DNA of 64,000 bases from an uncultured Woeseiaceae bacterium (lineage in GTDB: Bacteria; Pseudomonadota; Gammaproteobacteria; Steroidobacterales; Woeseiaceae), in NCBI GenBank assembly GCA_945787845.1, contig CALZJH010000011.1:1-64000 (forward strand), in the 5' to 3' direction. The notes beneath the pieces are model-generated. The model ran no database searches. It had not been told where the DNA came from and saw only the letters and a program-made list of their open reading frames with translations. How positions within the stretch are numbered: the stretch's first letter is position 1; every line of letters begins with the position of its first letter. The position numbers and the translations under genes are program-made. Below are positions 31,901-41,078 of this stretch, piece by piece.

Positions 31901-33970
31901 GAGTTTCTCGCTCGAGTAGTCGCGTGTCGTCTGGATCTCGGGCGTCATCGGAACGAATGAGCCGGCGCGCACGAGCACGGGAATCGTCTCGAGTGTTACG
32001 GGGATATCGATGCGCCGTCCGCCCTCGAGGCGTTCGCCGGTCCAGAAGTTGAACCAGGCCCCCGGCGGCACCAGCGTGCTGACCGTCTCTACGCCCGGGT
32101 CGGTCACGGGTTTGACGAGGAACGCATCGCCCCAGAAGTAGCTGTCCTTGATGTCGATGAGCTGCGGCAGCGACTCATCCACGAAGAACGCAGGACGCAT
32201 GAGCGGCATGCCGGTCGTGCTGTTCTCGTACGCCAGCGTGTAGTTGTACGGCATCAGGCGATAGCGCAGGTTGATTGCGTCGCGCACAATACGGCGCGTC
32301 CTGCGGTCGTGAAATACGGGCTCAGCCGGAATGTGTTCCTGTGCGTGTGGACGATAGACTGGCTGGAACACGCCGTACTGCAGCCAGCGGATATACATTT
32401 CCCGGTCGAAGGTCTCGCCGCCGGCAAAGCCGCCGAGATCCGAGTGCATGTAGGCGAGGCCGAACAAGCCGCCCTGCAGCGCCAGTTCGACCTGCGGCTT
32501 GAGTCCGCCCCACTCACGACTGACGTCACCGGTCCATGGAATGAGGCCATAGCGCTGCGAGCCGGCGAAGCCGGAACGCATCATTATCATTGAGCGCATG
32601 TCCGGATACTTCCGGATCTGGCGTTCGTAAACCATGCGTGCCCATTGATGGCCGTACGCGTTGTGAATTTCATCGCCCGTCGCCTCGATACCGGCCTCCG
32701 ACAGCCGGTGCAACGCGTCGCCCGGATGCACTTCAGGTTCCCCGAGATCGCCCCACGTCGCGGCGGTTCCCTGCTCAAACAGCCTCTCGTAGGGCTTCCA
32801 GAACCAGTCGGCCGCCCGATCGTCGAAGACGTCGATAAGCCCTGTGTTGCCGAAATAGAAGTCGAATCGGCGCGGCTCGCCCGACGATGTGCGTGCGAGT
32901 ACCCTGTTATCGACCGCGTCCTGCCAGCGCTTCGACGTGCTCAGGACAAAGGGCTCGGTAATGGCAATGGTCTTCACGCCATCGCTGGCGAAGTCGGCCA
33001 TCATGTCTTCGGGAGTCGGCCACGCGTCCCGGTCCCAGTCGAGGTTGCCCATATGGCCCTTGATGTCGGGACCGAACCAGAAAATGTCGAGGATGATGGC
33101 GTCGAGCGGAATCCTGTGTCTGCGAAAACGCCGCACTACATCGCGCGTCTCTTTTTCCGAGTGATATCCGAAACGCGATGCGAAGTTGCCGAATGCCCAG
33201 CGCGGCGGCAGCGGCTGCTTGCCGGTGACGTCCGTGTAGTTGTCGATGAGATCTGGGTAGCTATCGCCGGCGACGATGATGTACGAGGTGCGCCCGCCAA
33301 CCGCTTCGAACTGCAGAATATCCGGCTCCGTATGGCCGATGTCCAGCCAGCCACTGGCGGAATTGTCGAAGACGACCATGTACTTGTCCGACGACATAAT
33401 TGCCGGGAGGCTGTAGTACATCTGCTCGGACTCGGTCGTGTAGCCATAGTGCGCCTTGTTATAGAGCGGCATCCGCTTGCCGCGTCGGTCCATGCCCATG
33501 ACCCGCTGGCCGCCGCCGAGTATCTTCTCGCCATCGTCGAGCGCGAAGCGAAAACCGCGTGCCTCGTCGTCGATGAAGTAGCCGTCACGCTCTTCGATCA
33601 ATGCCTCGCCGCCACGCAGGAATGAAATACGTACGGGTGATTTCTCGACCACCGCTGTTAGCCCGTCGACCTGTATCGAGATCGTCTGGTCGGATTCTTT
33701 GACGACCGGGGCAACGTGGGGCAGGTGCGGTGCCAATGCGAATGAGGGTAGCTGCTTGACGCCGGTCTCGAGGTAGTGGACCTCGAAGCCATGGTCATCA
33801 ATCGCCCGGATGCTCAGGTCACCGCGCTCGCTGTGTACCACGACCCTGTCGTCTGAGACTTCGTGTGACTCGTACTCACCGAAATCGGCAACGGCCCACG
33901 GTGCCGCCAGTAACAAAACGATACGGATAGCAAGGTGTCTCAAAGCAAACTCCCGATCAGGATGCGGCAC
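28919..33970 (-). CDS. Trimodular exported enzyme: GH31 alpha-glucosidase - GH13 alpha-amylase - PF00756-type esterase
   Basis: 1683 aa in one uninterrupted frame. GH31: WGDLGEPE (nucleophile region ~aa 406-413) and WTGD (~aa 479-482). GH13 from about aa 810: VVIDIVPNH, GFRYDMAQ, VLSEIYVP, FLENHDEQR. Esterase from about aa 1401: GSSMGG. N-terminal hydrophobic signal. Confidence 0.93.
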   Translation of the reverse strand: MPHPDREFALRHLAIRIVLLLAAPWAVADFGEYESHEVSDDRVVVHSERGDLSIRAIDDHGFEVHYLETGVKQLPSFALAPHLPHVAPVVKESDQTISIQVDGLTAVVEKSPVRISFLRGGEALIEERDGYFIDDEARGFRFALDDGEKILGGGQRVMGMDRRGKRMPLYNKAHYGYTTESEQMYYSLPAIMSSDKYMVVFDNSASGWLDIGHTEPDILQFEAVGGRTSYIIVAGDSYPDLIDNYTDVTGKQPLPPRWAFGNFASRFGYHSEKETRDVVRRFRRHRIPLDAIILDIFWFGPDIKGHMGNLDWDRDAWPTPEDMMADFASDGVKTIAITEPFVLSTSKRWQDAVDNRVLARTSSGEPRRFDFYFGNTGLIDVFDDRAADWFWKPYERLFEQGTAATWGDLGEPEVHPGDALHRLSEAGIEATGDEIHNAYGHQWARMVYERQIRKYPDMRSMIMMRSGFAGSQRYGLIPWTGDVSREWGGLKPQVELALQGGLFGLAYMHSDLGGFAGGETFDREMYIRWLQYGVFQPVYRPHAQEHIPAEPVFHDRRTRRIVRDAINLRYRLMPYNYTLAYENSTTGMPLMRPAFFVDESLPQLIDIKDSYFWGDAFLVKPVTDPGVETVSTLVPPGAWFNFWTGERLEGGRRIDIPVTLETIPVLVRAGSFVPMTPEIQTTRDYSSEKLTLHYYADESVPEASGQMYEDDGSSRTSLEDGRFELLEFKAQQKDDYLRIELDRSGQGYEEMPAARELEIIIHNWTADTRMVRFGDRVVKARKKGDRLTARVVWDHQPALLEVNEDPGPPPAEKPVVYQVFTRLFGNKNSTNKPWGTIEDNGVGKFADISDAALQGIRELGTTHVWYTGVPHHALVGDYTDYGISNDDPDVVKGRAGSPYAVRDYYNVNPDLARHPDKRMEEFEALIKRTHTNGMQVVIDIVPNHIARSYRSLVRPGGIRDFGEDDDTSVAWARDNSFYYIVGEDFSVPEGYVPLGGEQHPLADGKFAESPAKWTGNGSRAAQPKTDDWFETVKINFGVRPDGSYAFDRLPDAARNWPNEQIADFWEERDVPASWKKFRDIAHFWLDKGVDGFRYDMAQMVPVEFWSYLNASIKVRNPDAFVLSEIYVPDMYRDYIDLGRMDYLYDKVGLYDATRAVIQDDAGTDSIAAAQADVLDIEQHMLHFLENHDEQRIASEGFAGSPDRAKPGMVVAALIGSGPTMLYFGQEVGVPANNDAGFGKATRTTIFDYWGVPAHQRWMNDGRFDGGALAPDEAALRDFYARLLNISRDNPAMSGAYAHLPASSDRLFAFARWAEEERLIAVSNFDDQDDVVLNLDIPADVVASLRLADGRHALKDILYGNHEGEIVVDQGAGKVAVRLAPLESLVYRIGEGRFKPLDDQPYVDDPTGSGVLGNIVYWQDMPSEILGPSRNVVIWLPPGYEDDPAKHYRVIYMTDGENLFDPRIASWGVDWGIDEAMMRGVAAGRHEPAIVVGAWSTANRRHEYSPWHDASAYARFLTEELMPRVNAEFRTLTGPGNTSAMGSSMGGLLSWYLVKNHPDVFGACGCVSTHFAFSEQNIVDIWDEPVTSPDPTPFVVRDIAKGDTISRGGRFYFDYGTETLDATYEADHQPVREWFLREGLVEGRDFVMRKFEGADHSERAWRARAGAQLEFLLAPTTWQEAHRD

Positions 33971-34016
33971 GGCAGGATAGTACTGAATACTAGATAATCG
34001 CCGGTTTTCGCGGGGA

Positions 34017-34030
34017 TGAATACGTATGCA
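34017..34030. promoter_or_regulatory. LacI-type operator TGAATACGTATGCA (third copy)
   Basis: Identical 14-mer to the right half of the 22812-22861 palindrome, between divergent GH31-GH13-esterase and MFS genes. Confidence 0.8.
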
Positions 34031-34099
34031 GGCAAGCCGGCCCGGGGAAGTGGGTTGCTACAATTGGACGCATCACGGGGGAACACAGGCGCAACAACA

Positions 34100-35605
34100 A
34101 TGAAACAAAAGCCGGTATTGAGCTTCTGGCAAGTCTGGAACATGTGTTTCGGATTCCTCGGGATCCAGATGGGTTTCGCGTTGCAGAACGCGAACGTCAG
34201 TCGCATCTTCCAGACGCTCGGCGCAGCCGTCGATGAGATACCTATCCTGTGGGTCGCGGCGCCGCTGACGGGGCTCATCGTGCAGCCGATCATCGGCTAC
34301 ATGAGCGACCGTACCTGGAATAGGCTCGGCCGGCGTCGCCCGTATTTCCTCGTTGGCGCGATCCTCGCGTCGCTGGCGCTGTTTGTCATGCCGAACTCCC
34401 CGTACCTGTGGTTCGCCGCCGGCATGCTGTGGATCATGGACGCCAGTATCAATGTATCGATGGAGCCGTTCCGCGCCTTTGTCGGCGACATGCTTCCCGA
34501 GAAGCAGCGGACATCGGGCTTCGCGATGCAGACGTTTTTCATCGGTGTCGGTGCGGTCATCGCATCGGCATTGCCCTGGATCATGACCAACTGGCTCGAT
34601 ATCAGCAATACCGCGCCGGCCGGAGAGATCCCGGATTCCGTCAAGATCGCCTTCTATGTCGGCGGCGCGGCATTCCTGCTGGCCGTGACGTGGACCGTGT
34701 TCCGCACCAGGGAGTATTCACCCGACGAGCTGGCCGCGTTCGATGCCGCACGCCCACCCGAGCACGTGGCTGACGACACCTCGTTGCGGGCAGCGTCCAG
34801 GTACCGCAACGGCGGCGTCGCCTGGCTCGGTGTTGGACTGGCATTCCTGTTCTGGATCGCCAACAGCGGCCTCGACAAGGAGCTGTATATTCTCGCCGGC
34901 GGCATCGCCGTGTTCGGCCTGTTCCAGGTTGTCGTAGCGTTCCTGCAAGACAGGGGAGCAACGAGCAACGGTTTTTACGAAATAATGCACGACCTGTTTC
35001 ATATGCCGAAGGTCATGCGGCAGCTCGCGGTCGTGCAGTTCTTCTCCTGGTTTGCAATGTTCGCGATGTGGATCTACGGGACGTCTGCCGTCACGAGTTT
35101 CCACTTCGGCGCCACCGACGTAACCTCAGCCGCGTATAACGATGGCGCCGACTGGAACGGCGTGCTGTTCGGTTCCTACAACCTGTTCGCAGCGCTGGCT
35201 GCCATTGCCATTCCCTTCGTCGCCAACCGGCTGGGCTGCCGCATGAGTCACCTGTTCAACCTGGCGCTCGGTGGGATCGGCCTGATCAGTTTCTACTTCA
35301 TCAGGGATCCCTACCTGTTGCTGATCCCGATGGTCGGTGTCGGCTTTGCATGGGCGTCGATCCTGTCTCTGCCATATGCCCTGCTGTCGAACAACCTGCC
35401 GTCCCACAAGATGGGCGTGTACATGGGGATTTTCAATTTCTTTATCGTGATCCCGCAGCTCGTCGCGGCGAGTATCCTGGGACTGTTGCTGCGCGAGTTC
35501 TTCGACCTGCAGCCGATCTTCGGCCTGATTATCGGAGGTATTTCGCTGCTGATCGCCGGTGCAGTGACCTTGCTCGTCGACAAGTCTGCGGAACCTGCGG
35601 CATGA
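34100..35605 (+). CDS. MFS sugar transporter, SLC45/GPH-like (probable maltose/maltodextrin importer)
   Basis: Track ORF 34016-35605; start set to MKQKPVLSFWQVWNMCFGFLGIQMGFALQNAN. RTWNRLGRRRPYFLVGA loop typical of this group. Confidence 0.88.
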   Translation: MKQKPVLSFWQVWNMCFGFLGIQMGFALQNANVSRIFQTLGAAVDEIPILWVAAPLTGLIVQPIIGYMSDRTWNRLGRRRPYFLVGAILASLALFVMPNSPYLWFAAGMLWIMDASINVSMEPFRAFVGDMLPEKQRTSGFAMQTFFIGVGAVIASALPWIMTNWLDISNTAPAGEIPDSVKIAFYVGGAAFLLAVTWTVFRTREYSPDELAAFDAARPPEHVADDTSLRAASRYRNGGVAWLGVGLAFLFWIANSGLDKELYILAGGIAVFGLFQVVVAFLQDRGATSNGFYEIMHDLFHMPKVMRQLAVVQFFSWFAMFAMWIYGTSAVTSFHFGATDVTSAAYNDGADWNGVLFGSYNLFAALAAIAIPFVANRLGCRMSHLFNLALGGIGLISFYFIRDPYLLLIPMVGVGFAWASILSLPYALLSNNLPSHKMGVYMGIFNFFIVIPQLVAASILGLLLREFFDLQPIFGLIIGGISLLIAGAVTLLVDKSAEPAA

Positions 35606-37287
35606 GAGTTGTCGTTGCAGGAATCGCGCTACTGCTGGCGTCGTGCGCGACGCCGCCGGATGCAAGTCATGCAAGCCGGGAGTACTACGGCACGCTCGAG
35701 CCGTTCGCGGCCGAGGCCGTGTATTTCCTGCTGACCGACCGCTTCGTCGATGGCGATCCGACTAATAATTTCCCGGAGCAGGGCGGCGGTCCGGATACGC
35801 GTACTTTTGACAGGCCGATTCATGTCCCCGGCTACGAGCCGGCGAACATGGGCTACATCGGCGGTGACTTCAAGGGCGTGCTCGACAACGCGGCCTACAT
35901 TGCCAACATGGGGTTCACGGCTGTCTGGACAACTCCGATTGTCGACAACCCGGACGAAGCCTTTACGGGCAGCACGATTCCTGGAAGAGGGCCGGGCGGG
36001 GATCGCGGCAAGTCGGGATTTCACGGCTACTGGGGCGTGAACTTCTTTGTCGTTGACGAGCATCTTGAGTCTGCCGATCTTACCTTCGCAGATTTTACCC
36101 GGGAGCTCCGGGATGGGCACGACCTCAAGTACGTCCTCGATGTGGTTTGCAACCACGGTTCACCGGCGTACACCATGCCCGCAGACCAGCCCGATTTCGG
36201 CGAGTTGTATGACGCTGAAGGGCAGCTTGTCGCCGACCACCAGAACCTGCACCCGTCGGAACTGGACCCGGAGAATCCGCTGCACGCGTTTTATAACCGC
36301 GAGCCGGGACTGGGTGAATTGTCCGACTTCAACGAAAACAACCCCGAGGTCCTGGACTACTTTGTTGCCGCGTATTCGCAGTGGCTCGACCAGGGTGTTG
36401 CAGCCTTCAGAATCGATACGATCGCTCACATGCCGCATGCTTACTGGAAAGCGTTCAGCGACAGGATTCGGGAGAAGCGCCCGGGGCTCTTCATGTTCTC
36501 GGAGAACTTCGCCTACGATGCAACTGCCATTGCACCGAACACGTGGCCGGAAAATGGGCAGATCAGTGTCCTCGATTTCCCCGGTAAGCAGGCGATGAAC
36601 CGGGTATTTGCGGACGGCGCGAATTACAGTGAACTGTCCAGCTACCTGTACCTGGATTCAGGCCTCTACGACAATCCCTATGACCTGATGACGTTTTACG
36701 ACAATCACGATATGGACCGCATGAGCGCCGATACGCACGGGTTCATCGACGCCAACAACTGGTTGTTTACGAGTCGCGGCATACCTGTCGTCTACTATGG
36801 TTCGGAAATCGGCTTCGAGGCGGGTACCAACGAGCACACAGGCAACCGCAATTACTTCGGGCAGGTCAATGTCGAACGCGCAAAGTCGCATCCGATCCAT
36901 GCGGCGCTGACGCGCATTGCCAACATCCGCAAGAACTCAGTCGCACTGCAGCGGGGCCTGCAGGTTTACACGGGCTTCGGTCCGCGCTCGGCGAGTTTTT
37001 TTCGCGTGTATCAAAAAGACGGTGTGCGCCAGACCGCACTCGTACTGCTTAATGGTGGCGACGAGGCCATTACGATGGAGTTTGGTCAGCTACCGGCGAA
37101 CGGTGCCTGGAAGGATGCTGTGACAGGACATGTTGTCCAGGTAGACGAGGATTTCACGGGACTGGCCGAGGAGGTTGCGCCGCACAGCGTGCGTGTCTAT
37201 CTCAACGATGAGCCGCTCGCGCACCCGGAATTCGTGAAATTGCTGGACGAAGCGCAGGCTGCTAAAGCGCGCCGCACGATGCCCTGA
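35602..37287 (+). CDS. Alpha-amylase (GH13), predicted lipoprotein
   Basis: ATG at 35602 overlaps the MFS TGA (ATGA). MRVVVAGIALLLASCATPP has a lipobox (LASC). DVVCNHGSP, AFRIDTIAHM, MFSENF and FYDNHDMDR motifs. Confidence 0.92.
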   Translation: MRVVVAGIALLLASCATPPDASHASREYYGTLEPFAAEAVYFLLTDRFVDGDPTNNFPEQGGGPDTRTFDRPIHVPGYEPANMGYIGGDFKGVLDNAAYIANMGFTAVWTTPIVDNPDEAFTGSTIPGRGPGGDRGKSGFHGYWGVNFFVVDEHLESADLTFADFTRELRDGHDLKYVLDVVCNHGSPAYTMPADQPDFGELYDAEGQLVADHQNLHPSELDPENPLHAFYNREPGLGELSDFNENNPEVLDYFVAAYSQWLDQGVAAFRIDTIAHMPHAYWKAFSDRIREKRPGLFMFSENFAYDATAIAPNTWPENGQISVLDFPGKQAMNRVFADGANYSELSSYLYLDSGLYDNPYDLMTFYDNHDMDRMSADTHGFIDANNWLFTSRGIPVVYYGSEIGFEAGTNEHTGNRNYFGQVNVERAKSHPIHAALTRIANIRKNSVALQRGLQVYTGFGPRSASFFRVYQKDGVRQTALVLLNGGDEAITMEFGQLPANGAWKDAVTGHVVQVDEDFTGLAEEVAPHSVRVYLNDEPLAHPEFVKLLDEAQAAKARRTMP

Positions 37288-38290
37288 CGATCAGGCGCGG
37301 CGCCATTTGCGTCGATTCGACGGGCTTGCCCTCGATCAGTCCGACGATGCCGCGTACCAGGCCTTCGGCGGCCTGCCTGATGTCCTGTTGAACGGTGGTG
37401 AGTGCGGGTGTGACGTGGCCCGCCAGCGAAATGTCATCAAAACCCACGATAGCAATGTCATCGGGAATCGTTAAGCCGTTGTCTTCGAGCGCCCGCATGG
37501 CGTCGATTGCGATGACGTCAGTGACAGCAAAGATAGCGTCGAATTCTACGTCTCGCGAGAGTAAATCGAGGGCGGCCCGGTAGCCCTCTCCCTCGGAACT
37601 CATGGCATCGACTTTTAGCCTGTCGTCGGGCTCGAGGCCGGCATCGAGCAACGCCTTGCAGTAGCCGTCATAACGAGACGCCAGCTCTGGCGATCGCTGG
37701 GAGGTGCTGCCCAGGAAAGCGATGCGTTTGCGGCCATGCCCGAGCAGGTGTCGAGTTGCCTGGTATCCGCCATCGACGTTGTCGCAGCCGATCGAATGCC
37801 CAGGCTGATTGTCGATCATCGGTCCCCAGATCATAAAGCGCGTGTTGGCCCGCGCCAGCGCCTCGATCTTCTCGTGATAGGTGAGGTAGTCGCCATAGCC
37901 GAGAAGGATCAGGCCGTCGGCCCGATTGCTGGCCTGGTACTCAATATGCCAGTCGTCAGTCAGTTGCTGCATGGAGATCAGCACATCGTATCCCAACCCT
38001 GACGCAGCGCGAGTGATGTAACCCAGCATCGACAGGAAGAACGGATTGATTTGTGCATCTTCGCCCTCGGTCTCGTCGAACAGGAGCAGCGCAATCGTGT
38101 TGCTTTGCTGGGTCCGCAGACCCGCCGCGTTGCGGTTTACGAAGTAGTTCAACTCACGCGCGATTTGCTGCACACGTTGGCGCGTTTCCTCCCGCACGAG
38201 GGGACTGTTGCGCAACGCGCGCGAAACGGTTGCCTGCGATACGCCGGCAAGCTCCGCGATATCCCGCGATGTCGGGTTGTCAGCTTTCAT
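37262..38290 (-). CDS. LacI-family transcriptional regulator (candidate maltose/alpha-glucan regulator)
   Basis: 342 aa; N-terminal HTH TSRDIAELAGVSQATVSRALRNSPLVREETRQRVQQIARELNY plus periplasmic-binding-like domain. Convergent overlap with the amylase 3' end. Confidence 0.93.
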   Translation of the reverse strand: MKADNPTSRDIAELAGVSQATVSRALRNSPLVREETRQRVQQIARELNYFVNRNAAGLRTQQSNTIALLLFDETEGEDAQINPFFLSMLGYITRAASGLGYDVLISMQQLTDDWHIEYQASNRADGLILLGYGDYLTYHEKIEALARANTRFMIWGPMIDNQPGHSIGCDNVDGGYQATRHLLGHGRKRIAFLGSTSQRSPELASRYDGYCKALLDAGLEPDDRLKVDAMSSEGEGYRAALDLLSRDVEFDAIFAVTDVIAIDAMRALEDNGLTIPDDIAIVGFDDISLAGHVTPALTTVQQDIRQAAEGLVRGIVGLIEGKPVESTQMAPRLIVRASCGAL

Positions 38291-39123
38291 TCAACGTGCT
38301 CGTCTTCCGCAGCTGAATCTGTGCGGGGCACAGACGTGATACCGACTTCATGTCTGGGGAAATCATCGGCAATGATGGTTTCCAGGTAGCCGTGCCAGGC
38401 GGCGTAGCCGATTACCGGGATGATGACGATCAGCCCGACAAACACCGTGGCGACGCCAAGCAGCAACAGCAAAACGACCAGCAACAGCCACACGATCATG
38501 GCGCGCTTGTTGCGCAAGACGGCGTTTACGGACGTGACGATCGCCGTAATGCTGTCGACGTCCCGGTGCATGATCATCGGCAGCGAGAACGCGCTGGCGG
38601 AAAACGTCACCGCGGCAAACACGGCGCCGATCATGGAGCCAAAACCCAGGTACATGAACCAGTCCTTGAACGTCGGGTCGCCGTCGGTCGGGAAGAACAC
38701 GCTGACCATCACGGCCGCCCGCGCCCACACGAGGAAAATGACCAGCAGGGCAAGGGCGAAGATCATCTCATTGCCGAAGTGGCGTTTCCAGGCAGCGCGT
38801 GCGCTGCGGATCATCTGCGGATCCTGGCCGCGCTCGAGTTGCGCGCTGATGGCATACAGGCCAATGCAGGTCAGTGGTGCGATGAAGACGAAGCCGCCGA
38901 GCATGGCGTACATGATCCACTGGCCGCCCTTGAACCAGGCCAGCAGACTGACGCTGGCGATCAGGATTGCGACGGTCAGGCCATAGGCCAGGCTGTGCTG
39001 CGGCGCGTGGACCAGGTCCTTGATGCCGAGCTTCAGCCACCTGAACGGCGCAAAAGGAGAAAGCTTTTTGCAAGGCGCTACAAAGGGCAGTTCGTCACGG
39101 TCCGGTGCGGCTTGCTCGGTCAT
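38287..39123 (-). CDS. DUF2189-family integral membrane protein
   Basis: Track ORF to 39468; start set to MTEQAAPDRDELPF. Several TM segments; stop overlaps the lacI-type start (ATGA). Confidence 0.75.
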   Translation of the reverse strand: MTEQAAPDRDELPFVAPCKKLSPFAPFRWLKLGIKDLVHAPQHSLAYGLTVAILIASVSLLAWFKGGQWIMYAMLGGFVFIAPLTCIGLYAISAQLERGQDPQMIRSARAAWKRHFGNEMIFALALLVIFLVWARAAVMVSVFFPTDGDPTFKDWFMYLGFGSMIGAVFAAVTFSASAFSLPMIMHRDVDSITAIVTSVNAVLRNKRAMIVWLLLVVLLLLLGVATVFVGLIVIIPVIGYAAWHGYLETIIADDFPRHEVGITSVPRTDSAAEDEHVE

Positions 39124-39145
39124 ATCCTGTTCCCCCCTGGTCGGA

Positions 39146-40240
39146 TTAGTCCGGGTTTGGCACGAGTTCCTTATACAAGGCGATCGTCTTAAGGACAGTG
39201 TCTTCATTTCTGAAGGCCGTTGCAATCCGTTCGCGCGCAGCAACGCCCATTTGCCTGCGCAAATTGTCATCTCGATAAAGCTTCTCAATCGCATTTGCGA
39301 TCGCCTGGGCGTCTTTCGGCGGCACCACGATGCCCGAAACCCCATCGACAACCAGTTCAGGGCTGCCGCCGGTATCCGTAACGACGGGAGGGACGCGATA
39401 CACCATGGCCTCGATAATGGCCCGTGCGAGGCCCTCTCGTTTGGTCGACGGCATGCAGAAAACGTCACAGGCTGCGCTTAACTCCGGCGCATTGGTGACG
39501 TATCCGACGCGGTGGATACGATCTTTCGCCGGGCTGCGCTCGATGCGCCGGGTCAGTTTCGGGGCATCCATGTGGCCGACGAGCATGAGATGGACGGGCA
39601 CGTCATCCGGTAGCGCTTCGATCGCGTCGATGAGGTAGTCGATCCCCTTGCGCGGCCGGTAATTTGCGGTACAGCCGACGACGAATGCCCCGTCGGGAAT
39701 GCCTTGCTCAGTGAGGTCCGCGGGCGTTGCCGTGTACCACTCGAGCTTGTGGCCCTTGTGTATGGTTACGGGCCGCTCGGCGGGCATCCGCAGGAAGGCG
39801 GGCTGCATTTCCAGGAAATGGCGGCGAATCGCGTCAGCGACGCAGATGATACGGTCGATGCGGGGGTTCAGATAGCGCATCCACGACATGGGGTCGAGAA
39901 AGCCGACGGCGCCGACGATGCCCCGGTAACAGACTACTTTGACGGGCAGGCCCTTGCAGGCACGCAGGCCGTTGCTGACTGCCTTGTTATTGTAGGTGTG
40001 CATGATGTGGTAGCGGCCGCGAATGAGTTCCTCGCGCAGCGCGGCGATACCGGTTTTGTTGAAATTGGTCGGCAGGCGGATGTCCACCGTGGGTACGCCG
40101 GCATCCGTCAGTGTCTTGTCGTTCGGGTGGTCGCTGGGGCACACGACGGTGACGTCGATGCCCGCCTCGTGCATGCCGATAAAGGTCGCAACGGATGGCC
40201 GGTCGGCGCTTTCCGTGATGCAGAGTGACCTGATCGGCAT
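39146..40240 (-). CDS. Glycosyltransferase family 4
   Basis: 364 aa; GCTANYRPRKGIDYLIDAI, PSTKREGLARAIIEAMVYRVPPVVTDTGGSPELV (E(x7)E region). Confidence 0.88.
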   Translation of the reverse strand: MPIRSLCITESADRPSVATFIGMHEAGIDVTVVCPSDHPNDKTLTDAGVPTVDIRLPTNFNKTGIAALREELIRGRYHIMHTYNNKAVSNGLRACKGLPVKVVCYRGIVGAVGFLDPMSWMRYLNPRIDRIICVADAIRRHFLEMQPAFLRMPAERPVTIHKGHKLEWYTATPADLTEQGIPDGAFVVGCTANYRPRKGIDYLIDAIEALPDDVPVHLMLVGHMDAPKLTRRIERSPAKDRIHRVGYVTNAPELSAACDVFCMPSTKREGLARAIIEAMVYRVPPVVTDTGGSPELVVDGVSGIVVPPKDAQAIANAIEKLYRDDNLRRQMGVAARERIATAFRNEDTVLKTIALYKELVPNPD

Positions 40241-40248
40241 CGGTGGCG

Positions 40249-40947
40249 CTAGCCCGCGTAGTCCGGGTTCTCGAGAATACGGACGGCGACCTGCTGGCCC
40301 GTCACCGAGAAACAGATGTACTCATAGCGGAGCCCTGAGCGCTCGACAAATTCCTGGAACGCCTTGAACTCGTGCTCCTGCCAGCGGTGGAAATTGTAGT
40401 ATTCATCAAACAGCACGATGGCACCGGGCTGCAGCCGACTGCCGAGTGCGTCGAAAATCGTCACTGTGGACGAATAGAGATCGCAGTCAACGTGCAGGAA
40501 CGCGACGGGGTCTGTGTGCTTCTCGAGGAAGCCGGGCAAAGTTGCGTCGAAATAACCGATCTGGAACTCGACGTTTTCAGGAACCTTGGGTAATTTCTTC
40601 TGGGCGAACGCGCCGACGGGGTTCCCGTTCCAGTACTCCTGGATGCCGTCGAACGAGTCGAAGCCATAGACAGTGCCGTCGACCTGCGGCGCGATCCAGC
40701 GCATGGACTTGCCGCGTCCCACGCCGAACTCGAGATAGAGGCCGTCCTTTCGAACCTGACCCAGCGTGTAGTCAACCAGGGCGGGGTGCTTCTCGAAGAA
40801 GGGCGCATCGATCATGTTGGCCTTGATGTAGTCAAGGGTCTGCTGCTTGGCTTCGAGGTTCATGTCGACGAGCAGGTTCGACGCATAGTGCTTGAGCATA
40901 AAGCGCCGAAAAATAAACTCGCTGAGGGTACGTTTGAATAAGGGCAT
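40249..40947 (-). CDS. Class I SAM-dependent methyltransferase (TylF/MycF-like)
   Basis: YLEFGVGRGKSMRWIA, YGFDSFDG, HVDCDLYSSTV; start MPLFKRTLSEF chosen inside track ORF 40249-41022. Confidence 0.8.
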   Translation of the reverse strand: MPLFKRTLSEFIFRRFMLKHYASNLLVDMNLEAKQQTLDYIKANMIDAPFFEKHPALVDYTLGQVRKDGLYLEFGVGRGKSMRWIAPQVDGTVYGFDSFDGIQEYWNGNPVGAFAQKKLPKVPENVEFQIGYFDATLPGFLEKHTDPVAFLHVDCDLYSSTVTIFDALGSRLQPGAIVLFDEYYNFHRWQEHEFKAFQEFVERSGLRYEYICFSVTGQQVAVRILENPDYAG

Positions 40948-41078
40948 CGATTCGCTCGAAAAGGGGCAATCCAACGCCGCGTAAGGTACCACAAGCTTGC
41001 TCCAGATAGTGCGCTGCGTCACGGATCAGAGGCTGGATCGGCCGTAGACTGTGGCTCTTATTGTTAAATGTCCCAGCG

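Noticed and set aside
29450-33625. Several + strand ORFs (384, 274, 326 aa) inside the GH31-GH13-esterase gene
   Set aside because: Antisense to a continuous multi-domain CDS with intact catalytic motifs in each module.
33984-33990. TGAATAC half-site considered as a fourth LacI operator
   Set aside because: Only the left half matches (TGAATACTAGATAA); could be an auxiliary site but not supported as a full operator.
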